This document shows, piece by piece, positions 1 to 20,860 of a stretch of DNA of 64,000 nt (its first letter is position 1; every line of letters begins with the position of its first letter). The position numbers were made by a program, and so were the translations under genes. The notes below the pieces were generated by a model. That model made no database searches. It saw nothing but the letters and a program-made list of their open reading frames with translations, and had not been told where the DNA came from. Location of the stretch: contig JAAOOA010000002.1 in the NCBI GenBank assembly GCA_012861695.1, forward strand, positions 26,968,998 through 27,032,997. The letters run 5' to 3'. The DNA is from Trematomus loennbergii. Its lineage: Eukaryota; Chordata; Actinopteri; Perciformes; Nototheniidae.

Positions 1-28
1 CTATGAAGTGTTTGTTGTTATTGTTTAG

Positions 29-7662
<7,634 letters not shown>

Positions 7663-9090
7663 AAACACATGAATTCAATGAAAGCTTACATCCAGTTGAG
7701 AGAAACTGAGAGCCTTGTTTTTTGTGGACTGCTATGCGTTTGAATGAACTTGGAAGTGCTTTCATCATTGATTCTGGGAAACACTGGGAAGCTTAACTTT
7801 TCTTCCATAAAAATGTGTAAAAAGAAAAATATCATGCAAAAGATGGGGAAGTTTTCTAGCAATATTAGAGTTCTTCTACTGAGAGAATTGAAAGGAAGGG
7901 ATCTAGTTTTGTACAAAATCTTGTTCCTTGTGGCCTTTGGAGAGAATCGGGCGAGCCTGTTTGCCAATTAACCACGTGCTGTGGAGGAACGAGCGTAAAC
8001 ATGTTAAAGCAAACATGCGGCTACATGGAGACCAAGAAAACATTTGAATTCACTCCCCCTGTTTTAAATGTTGATGTCAATGTGTTCCGTTTGTTTTTTG
8101 TGGCACATTGGTGGCTGTACAGGTCGACCAACACTCTTGGCCTTCTTCCTCCCAGAGGATTTTAATTTTTAAGAAGAGGACAAAGTGTTACCTGGTACAG
8201 ACCTGGTTTACAACAGCAGTCAAAGACATTTTGAGTACTGGAGAAAACATGAGTGCTTCATTTATGTTGAAAATATGTCGTTTTTTTTTGCGGTTGTTTT
8301 AATGTCCGGTTTGAATTGAGTGCACCTCACATAAATGAAATATTTAATGCCATTTTCAATATTTTGGCCAGGTCTGTACTAGTGGTTAGAGATCAAGAGC
8401 TGTAGCTTCACGGCATGCTTTTATCTAGTGGATCAACCAGGGGAATACGACACGTAAAAGCTCCATAAACGGTGTGTGGTCTCATGGAACATTTTTCACT
8501 TCAGGCCTGCTGTATGTTCGGGCAAAAATATTATCTCCTCTGTTTGAATGGATGGTTCCTTGTGGTGCAGCTTTTAAAGAGGATTATTTTTTTCTCATTC
8601 TCGACTGCATTTTCCTCAGATGGAACCAGTCTAGCACCATGGTTTAATGTGTACAAATTGTAAATAATTATTGTACTCACTGCAAAGGTGGATTGTACAG
8701 GGCCTTGTTTTCATCATATTAAATGTAGATTAAAAAAATTACGGGATGGGTTTTTTTTTTTTAACATCTTTCATGCGAAGGCCTTGGATAACATGAGGCA
8801 CTTGCCTCTTTGACCATAATTAAAGCTTAGCTTAGTCTCCACTGGAGGAACTTTGTAGGCCTTTCCAAGTACATTGTTTACTACATTATTTTAAGAAGTT
8901 AGTGAATTGTTTTCTTTTTCACTTAAAATGTGTTTACACAAAGTGGATTCAACTCTCTGGGCTTTCTCGAGGCTGCAGGTCCTCTTGCCGTTGATGCATA
9001 TTGTATTATACTAAACAGTGTTTCTAATATTTACCCTCTGATATAAATAAGAAAACAACGTTTTAATAAACAACCCAAGCACCACGAACG
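7663..9090 (+). other. cul3: cul3 3'UTR with candidate polyadenylation signal
   Basis: AT-rich, non-coding sequence follows the cul3 stop. The best polyadenylation hexamer is AATAAA at 9065-9070; a weaker ATTAAA-type signal lies near 8820. Short frames in this stretch are not conserved-looking. The 3' end is inferred; transcripts are needed to fix it. Confidence 0.5.
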
Positions 9091-10356
9091 TATGTCTTTC
9101 AAATTGTTTAATCAACGTCATTCTAAAACAGTTCCAACAAACTTTAGATTAGTGTTAGATGTTAACTGTATTGAACTGAAATAATGATATAAATGGACAA
9201 AATATGTAATATAACCATTAAACGGTTAAAATATCCCTCTTTTAAAACAGAGCTTGTTATAACAATATTTATTAAATGGCCTGCAATAAACAGTATAAAA
9301 AAAGTTACAGGATTAATTAAAATGTCATAACAATGAGCTGGGCTTTAAACATTAATTGGAATATTTCCGTGTCATGGTTTATTTGCATATTAGGTTCCTA
9401 TTTTATTTCCTAATTTGTTGTTTTATTTTACTAGGAAATCCCATTGAGATCAAACATCTATTTTAGAAGAGAGACATGGCCAAATAAGCAGCTGTACAAA
9501 AACAAAACACATTACATACATGTTGTAGATATTCACTATGAAACATACAGCTGTTTAACACACAAGAAAAACAACCACATGACATCCATCGCCACATGCT
9601 TCATGATGCCCTTAAAGGCTAAATAAAACCTAAATATTTCCATCACTCCCCCCCCCCCAGATGATTCCATCTCAAAGTGCATAGTAGGAAAATTAAACAG
9701 TTTTCTCAGACATTTACAAAAAAGCCACCACTGAGAGCAGGGTAGCTGGAAATCACATCTAAAACAGGGAGTTTGCCTATCATAGCTGTACAGATTTAAA
9801 AAAGACTGAATAGGCTATAATAAGATACCCATGCACCATTGGTCACTTTGAGTCTCTCAACACTAAGTAAGTAATTTGTAGGATGTATTTTATTGAACTG
9901 GGTTAGTTTCTGCTGGTTATATAAACAGACTGAACGCATAATAAAAGAAACTGAGTGCTGTCTTGCAGATCCTGTCATAACCTGGTCAAAAAGAGGTGTG
10001 CTCCAAAAGCGAGTGTAATGCTCTTACAAGGCATTAACAAACAATGTCTTTAATTTCCAGGGTTTAGAGAGCCTCCCCTCCACACGTCCCTACACTTTTA
10101 AATCTGTCACTCCGTCTGGCCTGTGTCCTTTGTCTTCTCATTTTGTTAGACACATGCCATCTGCTCTCTGTTATTATCAGGCAGACGGCTTTGGATTGAA
10201 AGCAACTTGTGCTGCTCGCTTTCGCCCACACTTTAGCATAAAAGCCTCAGTGAATAACTCCTCAAACACAGTCCAGCATGTATTTCCTCTGAGAGCTTCT
10301 TTAGTTTTAGGTTTTTCTTTACAAAATATAAGATTTGTACACATAACGGCGCCTGG
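9091..10356. other. Intergenic spacer between cul3 and fam124b
   Basis: AT-rich sequence with a poly-C run near 9650. I see no gene, RNA or recognisable transposon here. The last few hundred bases are less AT-rich and lead into the fam124b promoter. Confidence 0.6.
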
Positions 10357-10364
10357 TGACGTCA
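10357..10364. promoter_or_regulatory. Full palindromic CRE in fam124b promoter region
   Basis: A perfect TGACGTCA octamer sits 162 bp upstream of the predicted fam124b start codon, beside a GC-richer patch (GGCGCC at 10349). This is the consensus for CREB/ATF binding. The position is typical of a functional CRE near a transcription start. Function is inferred from the motif and its position. Confidence 0.45.
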
Positions 10365-10525
10365 CAGTCCCGGCAAAAAAAGAGTGCCTCTTTTTTCTGG
10401 AGCAGCAGACTGCGGAGAGAAATCCGACGGGATGCTTTTCACTCTCAGCCCGCCGCACCGCTCCTCTGACTAACTTCTGTGCAGATGGCTCGACTCAATG
10501 TGGAAGAAAGTAAAGCTACCGGACG

Positions 10526-13500
10526 ATGTTTGGAAGAGTGGCGCTGCTAAAGAGGAGATCCTACGATGAAAACGTGGACTCTGGAGCTGAAACTGCCGAG
10601 TGAGTATAACTGTTTATCGGCGTTAGCTAATGTGGCTAACGTTAGCTATCCAACTTTTTTGTAGGCACAATGGAAATTAACGTTCACCAGGAGAATACAT
10701 ATTGAATGGGCTAACTAATTAAAGTAGAAGCAACTATGTGTCATCCCTATTTGCACTTAATTATGGGTGTTTAAAGCTGTTTAATTATTTAGGTGTTTTC
10801 TCATAAATTGACTTTTATGTTAGCTCACAACAGATAATGTGTTGTCATGGTGACCAAGGGGCACGTTTCCAAGCCAACCACCACAAGATGGAGACAGATT
10901 TTGGTCTGAACTCCAGCCTAAAAAAAGTGTTTAAGAATGAACGTAATCACTCATGTGTTTTTATTTTGTGTCTCAGATCTGACTGCAGCATGATGTCATC
11001 CTCTGACAGTAAGTACTCTTTCAGTCAGACAGAAGCTAAAGAGCACTCTGTAATTTAACCCTCATGACTCACATGGGACTTTTTTTATTATAGTCTTTGC
11101 AGCTTCATGCATATGGCATACATGTTGACTGTTATTTCATTTCATTTTGTAAACGGCCTCAGCTCTATTATGCAATTCTATTGTTATTTGACTATTCCCT
11201 GTTCATGTTCCTCAAACTTGACCCAGTTTCAGCCTGGATTGGTATATATATATACACTTTCAATGGGGTAAATATTACGCAGAACAAACACTGTAAACAG
11301 TTAAGTAGAGTGAGGCTGCAGTTTATAGTATAGTAGTGGAGATTAGACCTACTGGAATTGCCGTATTTCCAAACACAGTGCAGCATCAGTGTGTTTTTTG
11401 GCACTTAACTTAGTACTAAAACACAAACCAAAATCTTGTATTGTCAGTTGTAACGTGGCCTTTCCAAAGAAGACTTTAAACAACAGTTTTGACAAGCTGA
11501 GTCATATTACTCACTGCAAGGAAACTGATCTTGATGTGTACAATTGGTGTGCCAAGGAGCTTTAACTAAATAGACATTTGTTATTATGACTTCGGCTCTG
11601 TGCTGCCCTGTTTAAGCATTTGCAAGCTTGCACCTGCCCAAACTATCTTTGAGTACTTATTTGTGTGATTGAATCCTAGTTGAGCTTGTGACCAGACGGG
11701 TCAGGCAGCAGCGGCAGCCTCGGCTCCTGCCGATGAACTTGCATCTGCTGGCCAACCCCGGGGACTCCCTGCTGCTGCAGCACAGCCTGGACCGCCTGCT
11801 CCGCTGGCTCTGCCCCAGCCTCCGCATCTTCCATGTGTCCGAGAGGGCCTCCCCATTCAGGAGCTACACACACCTCTGTCCTGTGGCAGGTACGGAGCTT
11901 CACTGTGTGCTGTTGTATTGATTATACTTGTATACTATTTAGTTTTACTGTCAGGTCTTAGGCATTTAATTTGCAGGCATGCAAAATGTGGTTGTGCTAG
12001 TAAAACCTTAAGAATTATAATAATTTCCATATGTGAGACCTCAAAACATGATGGAAATGTCAACCATTTTCATGTGAACAACAAATGTCATTCTCTCAAT
12101 GCATTTCCTTTCTGTATGAAGTAAACAATGTCATCCCACAACAATTCCTCTTGCCAACTGCATCTGTTTTTATTCAGCGTTAATTGAGAATAAAGATTTT
12201 TCCAAAAATGTTTCAGGCTACCCTTCTGTGGCCATCACCTTCTTCCTCCATGAGGCCTACGGAGAGGAGCGGATCCTCAAAGTGCTGGACTTCTTCCAGC
12301 ACCCGCCCTGGCAGTACCACCACACTGAGACGTGCGGCAGCCAGACCGGGGGGGTCCACATCAGCTCCAGCAGCTCCCCCTCCAACGCCATGCTGCGGCC
12401 CTACCTCCTGCCCAGCAGAGACTTCTACAGTTTGGGGGCAGGCATGCCTGTGTGGGGGGTGCGCCCAGTCCACTGTGGAGGAGAGATACTTCGTGTGACA
12501 CTCTACAGTGGATACGACAACTACGAGGACGCCGTGCGGCTCTATGAGACGGTGCTGCAGCGGCAGGCGGAGGAGCAGAAGACCGGCTTCTGCTGGTTCA
12601 CGCTCCACACAGGTACGGCTTAAGAGTGTTACTCTTTGATTTTGGGTTTATATTCTATACTAAAAATAGAACATATTTATCTCAACAAGTCCAACTTTAA
12701 GGATGAGCTTTTTTTGACAAATATATTGAATGCTATTTTGTTTTTCCTGCAAAATAACAATACAAATGTAAAAAAAAAAAAAAAAAACGGATAAAATAAA
12801 TAATCAAGATGATGCAAACTGATATTACTATAAAAAAGTAAATACATAACTATCCTAAAAATAAAAATATATACAAATATGAGTAGTACATTATTTATAT
12901 ATATACATATCCATTTAAACAACCTACTTAAAAAATCAGAAATACGTAAATGGACATGGTGAAATTGTCAATAGGTTGTAACAGCAACTGAGTGTAATAT
13001 GTCCATGGTGTTGGTAAGCCTTGGAATCTCAGTGAAAAGACCAAGAATAGAAGAAAAAGAGTTTTCAATGTCCGGTAGTTTGGTTGTAACAATTTCTGAT
13101 AATGTGCCTGACTTAGATTTTCTTTTATAAATAGAAGGAAAGAAAATCCTCAACAAGTTCTAAAATCACCTTTTTCCACACAGAGCCGGGGCTGTGCATG
13201 CAGCTGGCGTTAAAACAGCTGTCTCCAGGGTCCGGGTGGAGCCCTGCAGCTCTGCCGTGCTGCAGTTTAGTGTGGAGGAAATAGGCCAGCTAGTCCCTCT
13301 GCTGCCCAACCCCTGCACCCCCATCAGCGGCTCCCGCTGGCAGACAGAGGACCTGGATGGAAACAAAGTTCTCTTCCAGGTAAGGGAATGTTTAAATGCC
13401 ACAGCAAATGTGTCAAAATGTGCACATGCTTCATGCTGCCTGACGCTTAATGAATGTTTTACATGAGGCTTAATGACTGATTGGTATGTTTTTTTAATAT

Positions 13501-16116
13501 TTGAGTCTGCTCCACCCTTTCTACAACATGTTAGATAACAGTGGATATAGGAACAGCTTTCACTATATTTATGTCAGGTTTAGTCATGAGGTTTGTCACA
13601 TAGCACACGGCAGTTTGCTGGAGGGGTTGACTCTATATTCACGAGTTGGACAGTCCAGAGAGTGGGATCTTTGTTCTACTAAAAAGTTATTTTAGAACTG
13701 AAAAAGCTCTACACAGTATGGAGTTGGCCAATTTCCTATAGGGAATACTGAGTAGCTTCCAATTAGTATCAAATTAATATCTTAATTTCAGTTATTTGAA
13801 TTATGTCATACTCATTCTCTCAGTGAGATTAAATCAAATGGACATGTGGTTGCATTCTCTCACAGAACCAGCTCCGAGCTGTCAGTATGTAAGATGCGTT
13901 TATGTTAATTCCGTCAAAGTGACTTACCTTGTCTAAATCTCTGTGGTCTTGGTGTAAATCATAATCCCCCCCTTCTGTCCCTCCGTGCTGCAGGTGAAAA
14001 TCCCGGCTCAGCCTCAGCGACCTCTGACCTGTGCTTTCCCCCTGACCTGCCCCAGCGTGCCCCCCAAGGGGTGCAGCTCAGGAGCCTTGCCCAGGGCCCC
14101 AGCCTGTCGCCCTGCAGCCTCACAATGCCCCGGCACACACACAGGCAGGGTCAGTACACACACACTGAGTCCACTTCCCAAAACCTGTCCCCAAGACACC
14201 AACAGGGACCCCCCCCACAGGGACCCGAGATCCAGGCATAATACTATGACTTTTTTATGTAATATATTACTTTGACTTTTTCAGATCAAAAATCTTTTTA
14301 TTGCGTTTCGACAATGCATAAACAGTGTTTGTCATTTAGAAGTGGAAAGCAAAATATATGCATACAAATGAGACAGTGGTTTGTACTGATTGTATGTGCA
14401 AAGAGAAGAACAATTACGAAGAACACAAACAAACAATAACAACGACTAAAGTAATCCCCTACATTCACTGCCAGTGGGCCTCATACACAAGATTATTTAC
14501 CAGAAACATTGTTAAAGGGGACCTATCATGCAAAATGCATTTTTGTACGTCTTTTATACATGAATATGTGTCCCCGGTGTTCCAGGGAACTCACCAAGTG
14601 TCAGAAAACACAACCCTCTCTATTTTCCTCCATACCCAAATCTCTAAAAAAGGGGCTGCAACGGATCTGATACAGACTGATCCAGATTTGAACACTTTCC
14701 TGACGTCAGGACAGTGGCGCTACGGCTATTGGGCCAACTCCACCAATCAGGAGGAGACAGCCAGGCCATTGCCGTTCGAAAGCGCTGGAGACACTGTAGT
14801 ACATATGCCAGGCCTGTAGGTGGTGCTGTTCTCACAGAATCTGCCCTTGCAAAAACAGAGCTATAAAATGTCAAATTGAGCAAATGAGGCATGGCTATAA
14901 AATGCATGATCTGTTTGGTATTTTGAAAAAAAAAAGTATAATATGCCTTATATAGGTATGGTCCTACACTATATTATTCAAATATAGTATGATAGGTCCA
15001 CTTTAAATGAATAGATATGCATGTATACATATGCATATACATGCATGCAACAAATACATATACTCGTACACACTACTGTATATACACACATACATACATA
15101 TGCTGCAGATAAGCTATATAGATAGATAAGCAGATCGTTTACCGAGTGTGGAATGCTTTACTTTGACCATTTGTTGACTTTTTGATGCACATCGTTTTGA
15201 TTTTTTGTATTGAATATTATGCTATACTAGACAGTTTTTAGGACATACTTTCAATTGCTCAATACTTTTCCTTTTTTACACACTTTGATGAATTTAAATA
15301 AACCTTACACTAAATGTAAAAAAAGTTTAGACAATGAAATTGCATTTTGAATACTATTTGAGCATAGTTCAATAGCCAACGTTTCTCAGTGCCCTCTTTT
15401 GTGTCCCAGCAGGCCTCAGACCGCGCAGTGACCCCGCCCTGGAGAAGCTTTATGGAGGGGGGGTAGCAGAGAGCCAGGGGTCAGGGAGCTGCTGCAGCAC
15501 CCCTCCAGGCAGCTCCTGTTACTCCTCCCAGCGCAGCAGCCCTGCACCCCCCTCCACCCCCCATCACCACGACTCCCCCCTGCGCCCCTCCACCCCCCAT
15601 CACCCCGACTCCCCCCTGCGCCCCTCCACCACCCATCACCCCGACTCCCCCCTGCGCCCCTCCACCACCCATCACCCCGACTCCCCCCTGCGCCCCTCCA
15701 TCACCCGCTCTCTGTCCCATCTCCTCCTGGAAGAGGATGAGGAGGAGCCAGAGACCAACGTAGACACCGGAGTCTCACTGCTCTCAGACTCGGCAGTCAA
15801 AATACTAACTCGCTCTTCCTCCGTGGAGCTGTTGATGACTCCTCACCCTGAGAGACCTGCAGCTGTGGGGGCTTCAGCTGTCCAGGGTCTGGCCAAGGAG
15901 CTGATTGAGTGTCTGCCACGGACACACAAACACCCTCAGGTCTCCTCCGGGACTTGGGGCTCCGCGGGATGTACGCACGCAGCCAGGAAGGCCTGTAGCG
16001 GCAGGACTGTGGCGGCAAGACAAAGCCCCCCCAGAGGACCCTTCATAGAGAGCAGGACTACTGCTGAGCTGCTGTCAGCACACACACACAAGACGGATGA
16101 TGAGTTCTTCATCTGA
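10526..16116 (+). CDS. fam124b: FAM124B, seven predicted exons, frameshift in exon 5
   Basis: The family has no established enzymatic function. The identification rests on the IGQLVPLLPNPC...ISGSRWQTEDLDGNK block, the C-terminal DDEFFI ending, and the position downstream of cul3 on the same strand as in tetrapods. Predicted exons: 10526-10599 (ATG, MFGRVALLKRR), 10977-11008, 11680-11889, 12217-12612, 13184-13379, 13994-14149 and about 15413-16116 (TGA at 16114). Phases agree through exon 4. In exon 5 the frame that joins exon 4 gives LCMQLALKQLSPGSG and then needs one extra base at the GGG run 13234-13236 to reach the conserved VEPCSSAVLQFSVEEIGQ frame. Exon 6 joins exon 7 in phase only if another base is missing or a different donor is used. 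Exon 7 opens with a 12-residue repeat and an acidic patch. Exon 7 was copied in the segmental duplication; only this copy is attached to exons 1-6. It is either a real gene with consensus errors or a very recent pseudogene. Confidence 0.88.
14512..15006. mobile_element. MITE in fam124b intron 6 (copy A)
   Basis: The ends are inverted: the left reads TTAAAGGGGACCTATCATGC and the reverse complement of the right reads TTAAAGTGGACCTATCATAC. About 495 bp with no credible gene. It is a familiar kind of teleost interspersed non-autonomous element; the superfamily is not decided from this sequence. A second copy lies in duplication copy C. Confidence 0.7.
15554..15703 (+). repeat. 36-bp coding minisatellite in fam124b last exon
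   Basis: About four tandem 36-nt units encode a 12-residue period of the form DSPLRPST(P/T)HHP, ending in a variant unit (LRPSIT). The unit length is a multiple of three, so unit-number changes keep the frame. The equivalent tract in duplication copy C lacks one G near 42627 and is out of frame. Confidence 0.9.
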
Positions 16117-18001
16117 ATCCCTGCTACTACACCTCAAGTCTTGAAATAGATTATAATCATACAATATTGTAGATTTATTTGTGAGAATTGTTCAAAGCCT
16201 AGCGGAGTGATATTTGCGGGTATTCATATCCTCAATGTCTTTTATATTTAGATCTAACTAATGATTTGTGCAGCTAAAATGGAGCCCTGTAACAAACCCT
16301 GGAGGAAATGCTCTTTACAAAATGTTCCTGTCAGGGTGCGAATGCCAGTGTCTGTCTCAAATTGCCTTTTGAATAATGCTGATGTCTGTGTCGCTGTTGA
16401 TCGTGATGAGAGATCTGATTCAGTGCGAGTGCTCTCCACAGCGCTGCAGGTCTAACACGGTACAAGTATAGCCTAGTGGCTTTGATTACATTTGTTTGAA
16501 TGCACTTGAAATGAATAATGACTCTAGTATTTGTGTGTTTAAATGTTTATCTGATTGACTACACCAGATAAAATGTATTGAATAGGATTGAACTTTCTTA
16601 CAGTTAACAGGATGTTCTAACTAGCTACTTAAAGAGATCATTTAAACTACAAAAAGTCATCTAATATATATTTAATAAATCTAACCATTAGTATAGAAGG
16701 TGTCTAAAACAGCCCAAATGTGTCCTGGGACTAAGACATGTTGATTACTGTAAGGCAGTAAACTGAGGGATCAGCAGACAGATTAACTTAAGTGAAAACT
16801 TAAAACGTATTGGACTGATCAGGTACAGATGGCTGCAATCACTTATATATCAAGATATTGTTGTATTGTGAAGAGAGAAAATACTATGCATCTAATTCAT
16901 TGATGAGTTAGGTCAAAATGTTGTCTTCTACAACACAGATTGCGTCTTTCCTGTCAGTCAAGCTTTCAATCACAGCTAAACCTGCATGTGGTTTTCACTT
17001 GAGCATCATGGACAGTGTATACAAAATGCACATCATATAGGGTTGTACAGTATGAGCTGCTCACCGGTCAACTCGACGCTGAAGGAGTTGTGAATGTTTA
17101 CAATAAATGTATAAAAGTCAGGAAGCATCAGCTGGGAGTGTCCTTAGTGTTTAAAATGTTCAGTGAAGCTTAACATGAAGACATAGTATTAAAAGATAAA
17201 AAAACATTTGTTGTGTTTTCTGGTTATAAACTGTGTGTGTCCTTTCAACAGATGACATTAGTGTACTCTAAAGTAACCAGTGATCTGTTTTAGACTGAGA
17301 GACTAAATGACCACCTGCAGGGATGATCGCATGACAAGTGAAAAAAGTGAGTCACCGATTAATAACTACTGATGGGTTTGGCCTTCATCGGAACATTTCA
17401 CCGTTGGCTACATTTTGAAACATTCACAGTGACAGAAGAATCATTGATGCTTAAAATGCATCACAAACAAAACCGCTGTAAACTGTGTGATAACAGCTGC
17501 CACTGGTCTTTACCATGAACTGTACTGTAGGTCGGAAACTGAATCAGAATGTCCCATGATGCTGCGCTTCCTGGAAACTCAGTTCAGTTTTTATGACTTT
17601 ACTGGGAGTCCCAGACCCAGGTCTAAGGTTCTTTGCTGAAGCAAGCAATTAGTAGGCAACAAACAATCACAGACCAAAGTAAGTAACAGTCATTTATACA
17701 ATGTATGTGCTTGTGACATTGCAGAAGAAATGATAAAAAACACAAATATTGTAATATTTCTGTCAGTGTGCAAATACTACAAGATAAAGAAGATGGTTTT
17801 AAAAGCATACTTACAACCAAACACATTTTTTTTATTATCTTACCTTTATGCACAAGGCTATGGTTAACATCTATACAGTATTTCTCTGCAGTGTAAACAC
17901 TCCGTGCTTCAACATGTATAAACCAATGGGAATACGTTTTGTTTAATCCCTTCATGACATGATGTTGCTGAGCTTGGCTTCAACATATTTAAACTCAAAA
18001 T
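16117..18001 (+). other. fam124b 3' flank / 3'UTR (copy A)
   Basis: AT-rich non-coding sequence follows the fam124b stop. A candidate AATAAA lies at about 17102. A 110-codon minus-strand frame at 17623-17955 recurs unchanged in copies B and C, but that only reflects the high identity of the copies. Nothing else is recognised. Confidence 0.5.
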
Positions 18002-18318
18002 ATGCCGCGTTCACACCAAGTACTTTCCTGTACTTAGTTCCGGCACTCAGAGCCCCGGCGCTTTTTACCCCAGGGCACTTAGATCGCGTTCACACCGGAG
18101 TACTTTTCCCTGAGGGAAGATTACGCAAATGAGCCGCTGACGTCACTTCTTCTTCTTCTGCTTTGGCTTTACTGGCAGGCCACAAACCACTTCACGGCGA
18201 GTACAGTAGGTGGCGGTATGCACCTTAAAGTTGTTTGCAATCCGCTACAAAACAAGAGAAGAAGAAGAAGAAAAACTTCCCGCGTATACTGCGACGCCCA
18301 CCCACTCGCTGTACATTA

Positions 18319-19112
18319 TGCTGCGTTCACACCGGACGCGATGCGACTATTCGCTTCGCTCTAATCGCTCCTATCGCATCGCTCTAAACGCTGGAGTTTC
18401 ACCGCGGCTGCCAGCTGTGTTTACTCGCATCATTCAAACAAGACGCGCTGGCTCGGGAGCTACAACTACAACAAATGAACATATTTTACCGTGATTAAAT
18501 TGTAATACACGTTTCTAAATGATGCCGAAGTAACAACATACTGATACCGGTTAGTAACAACCATGAATTAATGCTTTGACAAGTCTGCAGACAAGACGGC
18601 TGGCAAAACACCTTTTAAAATGCTTGTTTTCTGAATGAAGATCGGGTCAACCAGGCTAAGCTAACGTTGTATATGCTCATTCCACACTCATAACAACGGC
18701 CTACAGACATAAATAAAGCAGCGACTGTATTCGCCATGGCACAGACAGTCTGTGGTTTGTACTTGTTTAACTTTTGTCCAGTTTCTGAACAGATATGAGG
18801 AGCTGTGAGCTCTGTGTGCTAACTGCTAACTGCTAACAGCTGATGTTGTGTGGTTGAACGTCAGTGACGGCGGCTGAGATCCTCACCGCTGATTGGCTTC
18901 CGCGAGAATGCGTCACGTGAATTTGACGCTCGAGTTGAAAAAATTGAACTCTCGCGTTTAACGCGGCACCGTTCAATCGCGTGATTCGCGCCGCGTCCAC
19001 CGCTTCATGCGCGCCGTCGGAGCGAATTCGCGTCTGTCCGCGTCTCTGCATTGACTTTACATGTAATCGCGCCGCCCCCAAACATCGCATCGCGTCCGGT
19101 GTGAACGCAGCA
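18319..19112. mobile_element. Nested Harbinger-type MITE with TTA target duplication (copy A)
   Basis: A 794-bp element with near-perfect inverted ends TGCTGCGTTCACACCGGACG and a 3-bp direct TTA on each side (18316-18318, 19113-19115), the target size of PIF/Harbinger. The ends share the core GCGTTCACACC with the host element, so related elements nested. The interior is unusually CpG-rich and has no gene. Confidence 0.8.
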
Positions 19113-19146
19113 TTAGGCGTCTGTTGTTTACCTTCCGACCTCAGAC

Positions 19147-19509
19147 ATGATGGAGATGGAGTCGACTGAAGTTGTGCTGTTTGTGCTCATGTTATACAGC
19201 TTTGTAACTGAGTTAATGCAGCCTGAGCAACTTGCGCACAATAACAAAACAAGCCGAGCACGAGTGGTGGTGGAGAACGCTTTTGGCAGACTGAAGGGCA
19301 GGTGGCGGTGCTTGATGAAAAGAAACGACTGCAAGATGGACAAGATCAAAATCCAGGTGGCAGCATGTTGCATATTACATAACCTTTGTGAAAGTAATGA
19401 TGAGTACAGGGACGAATGGACTGCCTTACCGGCGACCCAGCTTGATGGGCCAGCCATTGCCGAGGCTGGGGGGCAAGACACTGAACAGCGTGTAAATTGT
19501 ACATTGTAA
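19147..19509 (+). pseudogene. Harbinger transposase C-terminal fragment (copy A)
   Basis: A 120-codon frame contains the typical end of the DDE_Tnp_4/HARBI1-like nuclease fold, ARVVVENAFGRLKGRWRCL, then QVAACCILHNLCE. The glutamate of VVENAFGRLKGR is the last acidic residue of the catalytic triad; the two upstream Asp blocks are absent. The first 35 or so residues look unrelated and may be an intron remnant or deletion scar. An AATAAA lies just downstream, near 19521. It cannot encode an active transposase. Confidence 0.85.
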
Positions 19510-19841
19510 ACATTTTGACAATAAAGCTGATCTTTTGTACAGTGCTTTTGTTTCTCTTTTATTTTCCAGTCAAGACAGGCAACATTACAATAGTGTACAG
19601 TGTGGCAATATAATAACAATAAACTGTGCCAGGTGTGTTGTATGCACAGTAAATAGGCTCAGCAGCAAACCCACCTTTATTATTTATTATATATCTTCCT
19701 GAGACCCACTGCATCCGTCTGCCATAAACACTATGGAAACCTACATGTTAGTTTCGGCCCATAGTGGACTCCATTTTGTGTTGTGTAAAATGGGGGGGGA
19801 ATTAAAAGTTTGCAAATCCCCATGTCCTCCTCAGAGGAGAG

Positions 19842-19986
<145 letters not shown>

Positions 19987-20746
19987 CTGCCGCTCAAAGT
20001 GCCCTTCTTTATTGTTTTGTATTTTTGAATGTATTTTTGAGTGCTTCATGTATGCTTGAACTTTGTTTAATGATGTTGAGGCAAGTTTTCTTACCGGAAG
20101 TCATGTGACCTCTAGCCCGGATGTTTACAATGTTTGTGAGAGAGTAAAAAGGCGCGAACATTTGTAAATGCCGGTCTAGGCGAATACGTTTTTACGCTGT
20201 TTCATAATTGTACCAAGAAGGAAATAAACATGATTGTGAACATCAGTTCGATGCGTAACGTTCTTTCAAGACAAAGTCACAGTGTGTGTACCTTTGCGTT
20301 TGGTTGCTGGTAAGGGGGACGACCAAGCACTGTGATCTAGAATGCAAAGCTCGCTTGTTTGCAATCCTGAGAGTTGTCCATCCTCGCCTGAAACAGACGA
20401 TTAGTGCCATGAGTTAGTGAAGCAAATTACAGAAACACTGCACAGTTATTCACAAGTCAAAACGTTTTCATAGCGGCCGAGAATATCTAGCTAGCTAGAT
20501 GTAGCTAGCTCGGGGCCGGTGTTAGCCATTTCAGCCTAGCATGGCTAGCTTGATCTACTGAGCAAATAAAAGTACATCTGAGACCATTATTGTGCAGATT
20601 AAAACCCCAGTGCATGTAGTTGATTTTACCTTCGTCGTGGTCGTCATCGTTGGCCACTGAATCTGCGGTTTGTAGTCCTGCCTGAGTTTCTTTATTTGTA
20701 GCCGGTATGCCGTGGGGCTGTGCACGATTCCCAGGTCGAGTGAAAG

Positions 20747-20860
20747 CTACTGAACTGGCTTCAGTAGCATTCCCTGGGTCGCGTCCTCGGCGTAGATCTC
20801 CAGAAGCGCTGACACCTCCTCATCACTCCACCGCTCCGATGATTTCTTGATGCTTGCCAT
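20747..20860 (-). pseudogene. Harbinger SANT/Myb-like protein N-terminal fragment (copy A)
   Basis: Starts MASIKKSSERWSDEEVSALLEIYAE, the first helix of a SANT/Myb-like DNA-binding domain (W, then DEEV and LL). PIF/Harbinger elements carry such a second protein beside the transposase, and the strand opposite to the transposase fragment is usual. Only 37 codons remain before the stop; later exons were not found. Confidence 0.65.

Noticed and set aside
12677..12922. 81-codon Phe/Ile-rich minus frame in fam124b intron 4
   Set aside because: AT-rich intron with a poly-A run; the hydrophobic look is a base-composition effect.
17623..17955. 110-codon minus-strand frame identical in all three copies
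   Set aside because: Conservation only reflects the recent duplication; no domain, and the composition looks like 3' flank.
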